A stretch of 64,000 bases of DNA from an uncultured Paracoccaceae bacterium (GTDB taxonomy: Bacteria; Pseudomonadota; Alphaproteobacteria; Rhodobacterales; Rhodobacteraceae): assembly GCA_947503925.1 (NCBI GenBank), contig CANNFQ010000001.1:930001-994000 (forward strand), in the 5' to 3' direction. The translations under genes were made by a program, and so were the position numbers. The notes beneath the pieces were generated by a model. That model ran no database searches. It worked only from the letters and a program-made list of their open reading frames with translations, and was not told the origin of the DNA. Positions 47,285 to 57,301 of this stretch are shown in pieces. Position 1 is the stretch's first letter. Every line of letters begins with the position of its first letter.

Positions 47285-47599
47285 ATGAACACGTTTGACG
47301 ACCGCGAACATGCCTTTGAGGCGAAATTCGCACATGACGCCGAGATGCAATTCCGGGCAGAGGCCCGCCGCAACAAGCTGTTGGGGCTCTGGGCGGCTGA
47401 ATTAATGGGCAAATCCGGTGATGCTGCCACCGCCTATGCAGCAGAAGTGGTCAAGGCCGATATGGAAGAGCCCGGTGAAGAGGATGTCTATCGCAAGGTG
47501 GCGGGTGATTTGGGCGACAAGGCGGACGAGGCGACGATCCGCGGCCAGATGGCCAGCCTGATGGTCGAAGCAAAGGCGCAATTGCTGGCAGAGTTTTGA
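47285..47599 (+). CDS. DUF1476 protein (ATPase inhibitor subunit zeta)
   Basis: MNTFDDREHAFEAKFAHDAEMQFRAEARRNKLLGLWAAELMG. Confidence 0.93.
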   Translation: MNTFDDREHAFEAKFAHDAEMQFRAEARRNKLLGLWAAELMGKSGDAATAYAAEVVKADMEEPGEEDVYRKVAGDLGDKADEATIRGQMASLMVEAKAQLLAEF

Positions 47600-47624
47600 T
47601 TAACCTTAAATGTGAATGATTTAG

Positions 47625-47657
47625 ACGGCGCATCAGGGCATCTGATGCGCCGTTTTT
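47625..47657 (+). terminator. Strong intrinsic terminator
   Basis: ACGGCGCATCAG-GGCAT-CTGATGCGCCGT followed by TTTT. Confidence 0.88.
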
Positions 47658-47735
47658 GTTATTTGGGTATGGGCCTTAACGACTGTTTCATGCCCCTGCC
47701 CTAGCCGTTGACGGGTTTCACCTGTCGGAGCGGTC

Positions 47736-49550
47736 ATGATCCATCCCCAGCCCACACGTATCGGTATTTCCGGGATAGCTGTCCTGCGGATTCTGTTTCC
47801 CATTGTCGTGTTGGCCATGTGTGGTGCCGTCCTGTGGCACGACATCGCGGCCATGGACACGGTCGCCATTTTTTACGCCGTAACGCAGGTGACATGGGAT
47901 ACCTGGGCGCTGGCTGCTGTGGCGACATGGTGCAGTTTCCTGGCCATCGGACGCTATGATGCAATGTGGCACCATCACCTGAAAACCAGCGTGCCGCCCC
48001 GGCTGGCGCGCCGGTCAGGCATCCGGGCCATTGCAATTGCGCAGACGTTGGGTTTTGGCGCGTTGACCGGCAGTTTGGTGCGTTGGCACAGTTTGCCCGG
48101 CATTACGCTTTCGCAGGCGACCCGAATATCGGTTGCCGTCACGGCTGCTTTCAGCGCCTGCTGGGCGGTTGGGGCTTTGCTTGCGCTGCTTTGGCTTGGG
48201 GGTGAGGCCGAGCTCTCACCACTGATCCCTCTTATCTTAGTCGCAGTGGCCGTTGCGGTTGGCCTGTGGGCGCGACGCCGCTTTGCGCCCGATTTGCGGG
48301 GTAGCAGCATTGCGGCCCTGCTCTGCCTGACAGCGATTGATCTATTTTGCGCCGCCATTGCACTTTACCTGCTGATCCCCGACGATGCCGGGGTTGCGTT
48401 TCTAACACTTCTTGCAGCCTATGTGATTGCGCTCGGCGCTGGCCTGATCGCCAATACACCCGGCGGCGCAGGCGTTTTTGAACTGACCCTGCTGGCCCTG
48501 CTGCCGTCAGTGGTTCCCGAAGCATTGATTGCGGGGATCATCGCGTTCCGGGTGGCTTATTATCTGCTGCCTGCGGCGTTAGCGTTGCTTGCTCTTGTAT
48601 GCCCTGCGCCTGCCCCGGCCCGCGATCATACACGGGCGGCACATTGGGGGCTGCGGCACCAATCCGGGCAAACGGCGCGGGTGGGTGGCGTTGATGTGCT
48701 GCTCGGTGACCTTCCGTTGCTTTCCACCACGCTTGGGCCGCAACCACAGCCGGTACCCATTACGGAACATTCGCAACAGTCAATGCGGCAAATGAAGCTT
48801 CCCGCGTGTTACAATACCGATCCGCGCACGGGCCTGGCGGCGCGCAAGTCAGGCTGGCTTGTCCGCCGAGTCGCTATGGAGGCAATCCTGCGCCCCGCCG
48901 AATGGACAATCAGCGGCGGGCGACGACAGACGCTCCGACGCAAGCTGAAGCAAGCGACGCGCGCCGGTATTGTCGTTGAAGAACTGAAAAGCACACCCTC
49001 TGCTATTTTGTGCGGCATCGCGCGCAATTGGGCATTGTCCCATGGCGGTGAATACGGGTTTTCGATGGGACGATTCTGCCCGTCTTACATCGCAAACCAA
49101 CGGGTTTTTATGATCAAGAAGGGCACGGAAGCTATTGGATTTATAACCTTTCATAGGTCGCGTGTTGAATGGGTGCTCGACCTGATACGACACAAGGAAA
49201 GGGTGCCAGATGGCGCCATCCACACCGCCATCACCACCGCGATCGAGACCGCAAAGGACGAGGGCGTGCAGCGTTTATCCTTGGCCGCTGTTCCCGATCC
49301 GCGTGTAACGCCCGCATTCTGGGCAAAATCCCGCGCCGGGTTGACCCAGTTCAAACGCAGCTTTGACCCTATATGGGTGCCGCGCTATCATGCGGCCCCG
49401 AACCGGTATATTTTCTGGGTCAGTAGCGTGATCATCGCGCTTGCAATTCACCGACCCATTGCCAACCTGCCGCTGAAACTTGCATCAAAGCTCAAGTTCT
49501 TCTTGCAAAAATATCAACTCCGCAACACGAGTTCACAATTGCATCCATGA
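47736..49550 (+). CDS. MprF-like protein: flippase-like TM domain + DUF2156 aminoacyl-phospholipid transferase
   Basis: 604 aa; N-term TM domain with TPGGAGVFELTLL; C-term RRQTLRRKLKQATRAGI...SMGRFCPSYIANQRVFMIKKG. Confidence 0.8.
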   Translation: MIHPQPTRIGISGIAVLRILFPIVVLAMCGAVLWHDIAAMDTVAIFYAVTQVTWDTWALAAVATWCSFLAIGRYDAMWHHHLKTSVPPRLARRSGIRAIAIAQTLGFGALTGSLVRWHSLPGITLSQATRISVAVTAAFSACWAVGALLALLWLGGEAELSPLIPLILVAVAVAVGLWARRRFAPDLRGSSIAALLCLTAIDLFCAAIALYLLIPDDAGVAFLTLLAAYVIALGAGLIANTPGGAGVFELTLLALLPSVVPEALIAGIIAFRVAYYLLPAALALLALVCPAPAPARDHTRAAHWGLRHQSGQTARVGGVDVLLGDLPLLSTTLGPQPQPVPITEHSQQSMRQMKLPACYNTDPRTGLAARKSGWLVRRVAMEAILRPAEWTISGGRRQTLRRKLKQATRAGIVVEELKSTPSAILCGIARNWALSHGGEYGFSMGRFCPSYIANQRVFMIKKGTEAIGFITFHRSRVEWVLDLIRHKERVPDGAIHTAITTAIETAKDEGVQRLSLAAVPDPRVTPAFWAKSRAGLTQFKRSFDPIWVPRYHAAPNRYIFWVSSVIIALAIHRPIANLPLKLASKLKFFLQKYQLRNTSSQLHP

Positions 49551-49600
49551 TAAAGCCATGACAGGCGAGAGCATCGCGGCGACAACAGGATATATGGCCC

Positions 49601-50617
49601 ATGACCAACACACTTTCCACATTGCTTGAGACCCGCGACTGGTTAATGGCAGACGGGGCGACAGGCACTAACTTGTTCAATATGGGCCTGATGTCAGGTG
49701 ATGCGCCCGAACTGTGGAATGTGGATGAAACCGCAAAGATTACAGCGCTTTACAAAGGCGCTGCTGACGCGGGGAGCGATCTTTTTCTGACCAACAGCTT
49801 TGGCGCCAACGCTTCTCGGCTCAAACTGCATGGCGCCGAGGCGCGCGTGCATGAGCTCAACAAAGCCGCCGCTGAAATCGGTCGCGCTGTCGCCGATACG
49901 GCGGATCATCCGGTCGTGGTCGCCGGTTCCGTCGGCCCGACGGGTGAGATCATGGCCCCCATGGGCAGCCTGACCCATGAAATCGCCGTTGAGATGTTTC
50001 ACGAACAGGCCGAGGGGCTCAAGGCTGGTGGCGCGGATGTTCTGTGGGTCGAAACCATTAGCGCGGCTGAGGAATTCAAAGCCGCAGCCGAAGCCTTTGC
50101 GCTGGCCGACATGCCATGGTGCGGCACGATGAGCTTTGACACCGCTGGCCGGACGATGATGGGCCACACCTCTGCCGACATGGTGAAGCTTGTTGGCAAG
50201 CTGGATCATCAACCCATTGCATTTGGGGCCAATTGTGGTGTCGGCGCCTCTGACCTGCTGCGCACAGTTTTGGGTTTTGTCACCGCAGCTCCGGCCAAAC
50301 CCCTGATCGCAAAGGGGAATGCTGGCATTCCAAAATATCATGACGGTCATATCCACTATGATGGTACGCCGGAATTGATGGCCGAATATGCAGTCTTGGC
50401 CCGCGATTGCGGTACCACCATCGTCGGAGGCTGCTGTGGCACCACCCCGGACCATCTGCGCGCGATGCGCGAAGCGCTTGAAACCCGCCCGAAAGGCGAT
50501 GCACCGCAGCTTGATGTGATTGCCGAGAAACTGGGCGGTTTTTCATCTGTCTCGGACGGGACAGATGGCGCAGGCCCCGTTGCAAGTCAGCGGCGCGGTC
50601 GGCGGCGGCGCGGCTAA
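49601..50617 (+). CDS. Homocysteine S-methyltransferase family protein (betaine-homocysteine type / MetH N-terminal-like)
   Basis: MADGATGTNLFNMGL, FGANCGVG, GGCCGTTPDHLRAM Zn-thiol motif. Confidence 0.9.
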   Translation: MTNTLSTLLETRDWLMADGATGTNLFNMGLMSGDAPELWNVDETAKITALYKGAADAGSDLFLTNSFGANASRLKLHGAEARVHELNKAAAEIGRAVADTADHPVVVAGSVGPTGEIMAPMGSLTHEIAVEMFHEQAEGLKAGGADVLWVETISAAEEFKAAAEAFALADMPWCGTMSFDTAGRTMMGHTSADMVKLVGKLDHQPIAFGANCGVGASDLLRTVLGFVTAAPAKPLIAKGNAGIPKYHDGHIHYDGTPELMAEYAVLARDCGTTIVGGCCGTTPDHLRAMREALETRPKGDAPQLDVIAEKLGGFSSVSDGTDGAGPVASQRRGRRRRG

Positions 50618-51702
50618 AGCAGGCTGAGTTGGTCACCCTTTTGGGGTGGCCGCGTAAATAAATCCGTCCGTAGCGGCGGCAGCGACCTATCGAGGCCAAG
50701 CTTGCGCGTGATCAATCGAAACCGCTGCTGCATCATCGCCGCCCACTCGCCCTGTCCGACCATACGTTTACCGAATTGGGGGTCGTAGTCCTTGCCGCCA
50801 TGCAGCGCGCGCACCCGTCCCATGATACGATCCGCCCGGTCGGGAAAATGCGTCTTCAGCCAATCCTGAAACAGGGTCGAAACCTCGCGCGGCAGCCGCA
50901 GCACAATCGAAGATGCCGCAACGGCCCCTGCATCATGGCAAGCGGTCAGGATCGCCTCTAGCTCATGATCCGTCAGTGCGGGCACGACGGGCGATACCAT
51001 GGCGCGAATGGGCACGCCGGCACCCGTGAGGCGACGGATGGTGCGTAACCGGGATGCGGGCAAGGGCACGCGCGGTTCCATCGCACGCGATGTTCTTGGA
51101 TCAAGCGTGGTGACAGAGATGCCCACGCGCACCAACCCTTTCGCGGCCATAGCGCCAAGGATATCTACATCGCGTTCAATCAACGTCCCCTTGGTGACGA
51201 TGGCAACAGGATGATTGAAGTCCTGCAGCACCTCCAACACGGCGCGCATGATCTTTCGATCTTTCTCGATCGGCTGGTATGGATCGGTATTGGTACCAAT
51301 GGCAATTATCGCTGGGCGATATCGCGGATTGGCAAGTTCCGCTGCCAGCTTCTCAGCAGCGTTGGGCCGGGCAATCAGTTTTGTTTCGAAATCAAGGCCA
51401 GGTGACAGGCCCAGAAATGCGTGGCTAGGCCGGGCAAAACAATAGATGCAGCCATGTTCGCAGCCACGGTATGGGTTGATGGATCTGTCGAATGACAGAT
51501 CAGGGGACGTGTTGCGTGTAATGACTTTGCGCGCCACCTCATCTGTCACTTCGGTGCGCAGCACGTGCAGATCGTCATCGTGATACCACCCATCATCAAC
51601 CGCTTCGGTGGTGCAACGATCAAACCGAACCTTCGGGTTCGATGTGGCAGCGCGCGCCGGTAGACGATGGGATTTTTGAACCTGAAAATCAGACATATTC
51701 AT
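50614..51702 (-). CDS. PA0069-family (SplB-like) radical SAM protein
   Basis: NPYRGCEHGCIYCFARPSHAFLGL; 362 aa. Confidence 0.92.
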   Translation of the reverse strand: MNMSDFQVQKSHRLPARAATSNPKVRFDRCTTEAVDDGWYHDDDLHVLRTEVTDEVARKVITRNTSPDLSFDRSINPYRGCEHGCIYCFARPSHAFLGLSPGLDFETKLIARPNAAEKLAAELANPRYRPAIIAIGTNTDPYQPIEKDRKIMRAVLEVLQDFNHPVAIVTKGTLIERDVDILGAMAAKGLVRVGISVTTLDPRTSRAMEPRVPLPASRLRTIRRLTGAGVPIRAMVSPVVPALTDHELEAILTACHDAGAVAASSIVLRLPREVSTLFQDWLKTHFPDRADRIMGRVRALHGGKDYDPQFGKRMVGQGEWAAMMQQRFRLITRKLGLDRSLPPLRTDLFTRPPQKGDQLSLL

Positions 51703-51830
51703 TATTAGAACAATTCAGGAACATCGGCAAGCGTAGGTCGGTGATATCTCTGGGAATGTCGCTATTCAGCAGGTAGAAAAAATCAATCGCGCGCACAAAG
51801 AGAAAACGACTGCATACCGAAAGGCGCATC

Positions 51831-52538
51831 ATGTCAGACGAAGAAGACGATATCATCCTGTCTGAACTCAACGACGAAGAGCTCGTCGCACAGATGTTCG
51901 ACGATCTATATGACGGCATGAAGGAAGAGATCGAGGAAGGCGTGAACATCCTGCTGGAACGCGGATGGGCACCTTACAAGATCCTGACCGAGGCGCTGGT
52001 CGGCGGCATGACAATCGTCGGCCACGACTTCCGGGATGGCATCCTGTTCGTGCCAGAGGTGCTGCTTGCCGCGAATGCGATGAAGGGCGGGATGGCCATT
52101 CTGAAGCCACTTTTGATCGCCACAGGCGCGCCCCGCGTGGGCAAGATGGTAATCGGTACGGTCAAGGGCGACATCCACGACATCGGCAAGAACCTTGTTT
52201 CGATGATGATGGAAGGTGCCGGTTTTGAAGTGGTGGATCTGGGGATCAACAACGCGGTTGAATCCTATCTGGAGGCGATCGAAGCAGAAGAGCCCGACAT
52301 TCTGGGCATGTCCGCCCTACTGACGACAACCATGCCCTATATGAAGGTTGTCATCGACACGATGATCGAAAAGGGCATTCGCGACGATTACATCGTTCTG
52401 GTTGGCGGTGCGCCGCTAAACGAAGAGTTCGGCAAGGCCATCGGCGCTGATGCCTATTGCCGCGATGCTGCCGTAGCCGTTGAAACGGCAAAAACCTTTG
52501 TGGCACGCAAACATAATCAGGGGGCGGGGGCTGCCTGA
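51831..52538 (+). CDS. Cobalamin (B12)-binding corrinoid protein
   Basis: GTVKGDIHDIGKNLVSMMMEGAGFEVVDLG (DxHxxG), MSALLTTTMPYM. Confidence 0.94.
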   Translation: MSDEEDDIILSELNDEELVAQMFDDLYDGMKEEIEEGVNILLERGWAPYKILTEALVGGMTIVGHDFRDGILFVPEVLLAANAMKGGMAILKPLLIATGAPRVGKMVIGTVKGDIHDIGKNLVSMMMEGAGFEVVDLGINNAVESYLEAIEAEEPDILGMSALLTTTMPYMKVVIDTMIEKGIRDDYIVLVGGAPLNEEFGKAIGADAYCRDAAVAVETAKTFVARKHNQGAGAA

Positions 52539-52590
52539 CCCCTTTTAAACGACCGCAGCGATACACATTTAATGATCGGAGGGTTATCCG

Positions 52591-52767
52591 ATGTCATTTC
52601 GTATCTTCGCTATTATCGTGCTTGGCGTGATCGCTGCGTCAGCGCTCACTATTCTGGTCGCGTCACAGATCGCGATCTATCTGGATGGGCCTGCATTCAT
52701 CGGGTTGGCTGGATTTGTGATCGTGGCACTTGTCGGGTCATTGTTGCTGCGCAAACGCGATGGATGA
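52591..52767 (+). CDS. Small (58 aa) two-TM protein
   Basis: MSFRIFAIIVLGVIAASALTILVASQIAIYLDGPAFIGLAGFVIVALVGSLLLRKRDG; GGAGGG-like RBS; overlaps the DUF1638 start; not in supplied ORF track. Confidence 0.65.
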   Translation: MSFRIFAIIVLGVIAASALTILVASQIAIYLDGPAFIGLAGFVIVALVGSLLLRKRDG

Positions 52768-53383
52768 CATGACGCTCACCGCTGACGGGATTGCACCCAG
52801 CGGGTGCGGGCAAGTGCTGTTGATTGCGTGCGGTGCCTTGGCGCGCGAGATCCTAGCGTTGAAATCGGCCAATGGCTGGGATCATATGGATCTGCAATGC
52901 CTTCCCGCCATCTTGCATAATCATCCGGAACGCATTGTGCCTGCCGTTCAAAAAGCCGTCGCGTGGCACCGCGATGCCTACACAAAAATTTTCGTCGTCT
53001 ATGCCGATTGCGGCACGGGCGGGCAGCTCAAAGCGGCCTGTGATGCGCTGGGGGTCGAAATGGTCGCCGGGCCGCATTGCTATTCTTTTTTTGAAGGGAA
53101 CGAGGCCTTCGCCGCGCGGGATGAAATGACCGCCTTTTACCTGACCGATTTTTTGGTCCGGCAATTCGACGCATTTGTGTGGGAGCCACTTGGCCTAGGC
53201 CGGCATCCGGCCTTGCGTGACATGTACTTCGGGAATTACGAAAAGCTGGTGTATCAAGCGCAGACTGATGATACAGCACTGACGCAAAAAGCGGAGCATT
53301 GCGCACAAAGGTTGGGCCTTGCGTTCGAGCGCCGCTTTACCGGCTATGCCGGGCTTTCAACGGCTCTCGGTGCAATTTCTTGA
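52760..53383 (+). CDS. DUF1638 domain-containing protein
   Basis: VLLIACGALAREILAL...YADCGTGGQLKAACDALGVEMVAGPHCYSFF; start chosen at MDDMTLTADG. Confidence 0.88.
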   Translation: MDDMTLTADGIAPSGCGQVLLIACGALAREILALKSANGWDHMDLQCLPAILHNHPERIVPAVQKAVAWHRDAYTKIFVVYADCGTGGQLKAACDALGVEMVAGPHCYSFFEGNEAFAARDEMTAFYLTDFLVRQFDAFVWEPLGLGRHPALRDMYFGNYEKLVYQAQTDDTALTQKAEHCAQRLGLAFERRFTGYAGLSTALGAIS

Positions 53384-53417
53384 CGCAAGAAATTGACAAA
53401 TTTTTTCAAAAAATTTG
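53373..53417. terminator. Tandem double hairpin between convergent genes
   Basis: CAATTTCTTG-acg-CAAGAAATTG then CAAATTTTTT-c-AAAAAATTTG, both perfect. Confidence 0.7.
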
Positions 53418-53422
53418 CCCGC

Positions 53423-53833
53423 CTAGCCCGCCGCTGCTGTTTGCCTGATCCGCTCGACCATCGCACGCAATCCGTTTGACCTTTGCGCCGACAAATGTTC
53501 GTTCAGACCAAGCCGTCCAAGTTCCGCACGCGCATCAATTGCCAGCACATCCGCCGTGGTCTGATCATTATACAGCGTTTGCAATACCGCGATCAGCCCG
53601 CGCACAATCATTGCATCGCTTTCACCCCGAAAGCTGAATTTATCATCTTTGATCTGCGCCACCAGCCAGACTTGGCTGGCACAACCGTCCACCTTTGTCG
53701 CCGGTACGCGCAATGCCTCCTCCAAAGGTGCCATGGCCTTGCCCATATCGATCACGTGCCGATACCGGTCTTCCCAATCGTCAAGAAAGTCAAAGGTTTC
53801 GACCAGATCTTCAAATTCAGGATTTGCCATCAT
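53423..53833 (-). CDS. sufE: SufE family sulfur acceptor protein
   Basis: KVDGCASQVWLVAQIKDDKFSFRGESDAMIVRGLIAVL. Confidence 0.93.
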   Translation of the reverse strand: MMANPEFEDLVETFDFLDDWEDRYRHVIDMGKAMAPLEEALRVPATKVDGCASQVWLVAQIKDDKFSFRGESDAMIVRGLIAVLQTLYNDQTTADVLAIDARAELGRLGLNEHLSAQRSNGLRAMVERIRQTAAAG

Positions 53834-53888
53834 GCTACCCAATATCGCCTCTTCCCGGATGTAGGGGCTGGCTGCCCTCAGGTCCAGA

Positions 53889-55046
53889 TCAAAGCGTGAC
53901 GGTCACGACCTTCTGGCCTTTGACAGCCAGCCCCACCTGCCCGTCACAGAGGCGCAGCGCATCACTGCCAAAAACTTCACGCCGCCATCCCTTGAGCGCG
54001 GCAACATCACGCTGCCCTGCGGCAAGCGCATCCAGATCCGCCGATGACGCGATCAGTTTGGGCGCGACCCCTTCATCATCGGTTTTCGCCTTCAGCAGCA
54101 CGCGTAACATATCAGCAAGTGCGGGGTTGACCTGCAACTTGTTGCGGGACTGATCAGGGCGCGGCATATCATCAGGCGCAACGCCCATACCCGCCTCAAT
54201 ACCGGCAAGGATCCCTGCGGCAATGTCACCCTTGCGCGCCTCGCGCAGCAAAAGTCGCGAACGGCCAAGATCTTTTTCAGATTGTGGTTTGGTCGAGGCC
54301 AATTCGACCAGCGCATCATCCTTGTAAACCCGATTACGCGGCACGTTGCGTTCCTGCGCATAGATTTCGCGAAACTTGGCCAGTTCGCGGACGATCGCCA
54401 GGAACTTGCCGGATTGCGTCCGGGTTTTGACCCGACGCCATGCTTGATCCGGATCAACCTTATAGGTCGCGGGATCCTTCAGCACGGCCATTTCCTCGGC
54501 CACCCATTTCTTGCGCCCCGACTTTCCCAGCCGGTCCGACAGATATTCATAGATATCGCGCAGATGGGTGACATCTGCCAATGCATATTTTGCCTGCGCA
54601 TCTGTTAGCGGGCGGCGTGACCAATCGGTAAAGCGCGAAGATTTGTCCAGATCGGATTTCGCGATTTTCCGCACAAGCGTTTCGTATCCGACCTGTTCGC
54701 CAAACCCGCACACCATCGCCGCGACCTGCGTATCAAACAGCGGTTCGGGAATGACGCCTGCATCAACATAGAAAATTTCAAGATCCTGCCTTGCGGCATG
54801 AAACACCTTTACCACACCGCCATCACCAAACAGTTCATAAAGCGGGGCAAGCGATAGCCCATCTGCCAGCGGATCAACCAGAACCGCATCCTCGCCCACC
54901 GCATCCCGATAGGCCAGTTGCACCAAACAAAGCTTGGAGTAATAGGTCCGTTCACGCAGGAATTCTGTATCAACAGTGACATAGGGCCGTTTCGCGGCCT
55001 CTTTGCAAAACGCGGCCAGGCCGTCGGTCGTGGTGATTGTTTTCAT
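53889..55046 (-). CDS. rnd: Ribonuclease D
   Basis: DEDD exonuclease (VTVDTEFLRERTYYSKLCLVQLAY) + HRDC; start chosen at MKTITTTDGLA. Confidence 0.94.
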   Translation of the reverse strand: MKTITTTDGLAAFCKEAAKRPYVTVDTEFLRERTYYSKLCLVQLAYRDAVGEDAVLVDPLADGLSLAPLYELFGDGGVVKVFHAARQDLEIFYVDAGVIPEPLFDTQVAAMVCGFGEQVGYETLVRKIAKSDLDKSSRFTDWSRRPLTDAQAKYALADVTHLRDIYEYLSDRLGKSGRKKWVAEEMAVLKDPATYKVDPDQAWRRVKTRTQSGKFLAIVRELAKFREIYAQERNVPRNRVYKDDALVELASTKPQSEKDLGRSRLLLREARKGDIAAGILAGIEAGMGVAPDDMPRPDQSRNKLQVNPALADMLRVLLKAKTDDEGVAPKLIASSADLDALAAGQRDVAALKGWRREVFGSDALRLCDGQVGLAVKGQKVVTVTL

Positions 55047-55132
55047 TCTTATTCCGTCACTCGAGCAGGCCCACACCCCCCACGCCCCACAGTCATAGGC
55101 GATCAAGGCTCATATGAAAAGAGCGGCGGCAC

Positions 55133-55729
55133 TCATGCGCGGGTTATGATCTTGCTACGATCTCCGGCAGCAAAACGGCGCAGCACCTTGGCGTAAAGGT
55201 CGTGTTCGAGCGGCAATAGCCGCGCGGCAAGACTTTCCGCCGTGTCATCAGCCGCCACATCAATGATCGTCTGGCCAAGGACCGGACCGCCATCCAGCTC
55301 TGCTGTGACCTCATGCACGCTGCATCCATGTTCGCGGTCTCCGGCGGCAATTGTGCGGGCATGTGTGTTCAACCCTTTATATTTGGGCAGCAGTGACGGA
55401 TGGATATTCAGCATCTTGCCTTCCCAGGCCGCGATGAAATCCGGTGTCAGAATGCGCATGAACCCGGCAAGACAGATAATGTCAGGCTGCGCGTCGGTCA
55501 CAGCGGTCAGCAACGCGCCTTCAAACCCGGCCCGATCTTTGCCGAAGGGGCGATGGTCGATCACCTTTGTCGGGATGCCAAGCGCTTGCGCCTTCGCGAG
55601 CCCTGCCGCATCAGGGTTGTTTGACAGCACCAGTGCCGCGCGTGCCGGGTGATCGCCAGTCATGGATTTGACCAGCGATACCATGTTTGACCCGCTGCCG
55701 GAAATCAGGATCGCAACCCGTTTGGTCAC
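55133..55729 (-). CDS. purN: Phosphoribosylglycinamide formyltransferase
   Basis: [43 protein letters not shown]. Confidence 0.96.
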   Translation of the reverse strand: MTKRVAILISGSGSNMVSLVKSMTGDHPARAALVLSNNPDAAGLAKAQALGIPTKVIDHRPFGKDRAGFEGALLTAVTDAQPDIICLAGFMRILTPDFIAAWEGKMLNIHPSLLPKYKGLNTHARTIAAGDREHGCSVHEVTAELDGGPVLGQTIIDVAADDTAESLAARLLPLEHDLYAKVLRRFAAGDRSKIITRA

Positions 55730-56769
55730 AAAAGCGATCCCTCATACCGCATCCCAACCCCGGCCGTGATATGACCCAATTGATGCACCGTCTCACCTGC
55801 ATCCGTCAGCAATTCGGTCAGGGCTGCGGCCCGGTCAGCTGCCACGCAAAGTACCATACCGATCCCCGCGTTGAAGGTTTTCAACAACTCAGCCTCGGCC
55901 AACCCGCCCGTTTCAGCCAGCCAGCGGAAAACGGCAGGCAGCGCCCAACTGTTCAAATTGATATCAGCCCCCAGCCCATCAGGCAGAACGCGCGGCAAAT
56001 TTTCGGTCAGGCCGCCGCCGGTGATATGTGCGAGCCCATGCACGCCCCCTGCCCGCACAGCCGTAAGCGCCTGTTTGACATATAGCCGCGTCGGCGCCAG
56101 CAATTCCGCGCCAAGCGTGTCTTGTCCGAATGGCGCCTTGTCGGCCCAGGCCAGACTAGAAAGATCAACGATCCGCCGCACCAGCGAATATCCGTTGGAA
56201 TGCACCCCGTCAGAGGCAAGCCCGAGTAAAACATCACCGGCCTGCACATCCTGCGGCAGGTCGCAGCCCCGTTCCATCGCCCCTACAGCGAACCCGGCCA
56301 GATCAAAATCGCCGCCGTGATACATGCCCGGCATCTCGGCGGTTTCGCCACCGATCAATGCGCAGCCCGATGCAGCACAGCCTGCGGCGATGCCCTCGAT
56401 GATCCGCGTTGCCTGATCCAGTTCAAGCTTGCTGGTTGCGAAATAATCCAGGAAGAACAGTGGCTCCGCTCCCTGGCAGACCAGATCATTGACGCACATG
56501 GCAACAAGATCGACACCAATCGTGTCGACATTGCCGGTATCAATGGCGATCCGCAGTTTGGTGCCCACGCCATCAGTAGCCGCGACCAGCACCGGGTCCT
56601 GAAATCCCGCATCCTTCAGATCGAACAAGGCGCCAAATCCGCCAAGGCCAGCCATCACACCGGATCGCGCCGTACGCTTGGCGGCGGGTTTGATCCGCTC
56701 AACCAGCGAATTGCCTGCGTCAATATCAACGCCCGCATCCGCATATGTCAGACCGTTTTTTGTCATCAT
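55726..56769 (-). CDS. purM: Phosphoribosylformylglycinamidine cyclo-ligase
   Basis: [35 protein letters not shown]; start at MMTKNGL (ORF open to 57051). Confidence 0.96.
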   Translation of the reverse strand: MMTKNGLTYADAGVDIDAGNSLVERIKPAAKRTARSGVMAGLGGFGALFDLKDAGFQDPVLVAATDGVGTKLRIAIDTGNVDTIGVDLVAMCVNDLVCQGAEPLFFLDYFATSKLELDQATRIIEGIAAGCAASGCALIGGETAEMPGMYHGGDFDLAGFAVGAMERGCDLPQDVQAGDVLLGLASDGVHSNGYSLVRRIVDLSSLAWADKAPFGQDTLGAELLAPTRLYVKQALTAVRAGGVHGLAHITGGGLTENLPRVLPDGLGADINLNSWALPAVFRWLAETGGLAEAELLKTFNAGIGMVLCVAADRAAALTELLTDAGETVHQLGHITAGVGMRYEGSLL

Positions 56770-57129
56770 TCCACCCCGGCTTTCAGCTGCGCTTGCGATA
56801 GCGGATGGTTCTGATTTCTGCAACGGCACAGGTGCAAGAAGACTCAATAAATAGTCATTCTGTAGAGGTTTTGTTAAGATTTTCACCACATTCTGATCGC
56901 GAGACGAAAGCGCCCTCCTCATGTGATTTTGTGTCTCGCTGGTTTTTGGGGCGGCCGGCGTTTGGTTTGTTATACCAACGTCGCCGCCTCCCCTTTGCTC
57001 TTGGGTCGATGCCTCCTCATAAGCCACAGCTGACGACGCCAACCTCGGCACGGAATTTGTCCCTTTCGCCCTTCATCTGCGTTACCCAGCTTGACGCGTC
57101 TGCCCGGTCTGATAATCCGGTGCCCGGAT

Positions 57130-57206
57130 GGGCCTGTAGCTCAATTGGTTAGAGCAGAGCGCTCATAACGCTTTGGTTGCGGGTTCAAGTCCTGCCGGGC
57201 CTACCA
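57130..57206 (+). tRNA. tRNA with CAT anticodon (probably tRNA-Ile2 or elongator Met), CCA encoded
   Basis: GGGCCTGTAGCTCAATTGGTTAGAGCAGAGCGCTCATAACGCTTTGGTTGCGGGTTCAAGTCCTGCCGGGCCTACCA; anticodon 57164-57166. Confidence 0.92.
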
Positions 57207-57301
57207 TCCGCCCCATTCAGTATACGATTGCATACCGCTTTCTGTCCGCGATGAATTGCTTTAAGGGAAGCAAGAGAATCCATGCATTACGGAGGCACGC
57301 G

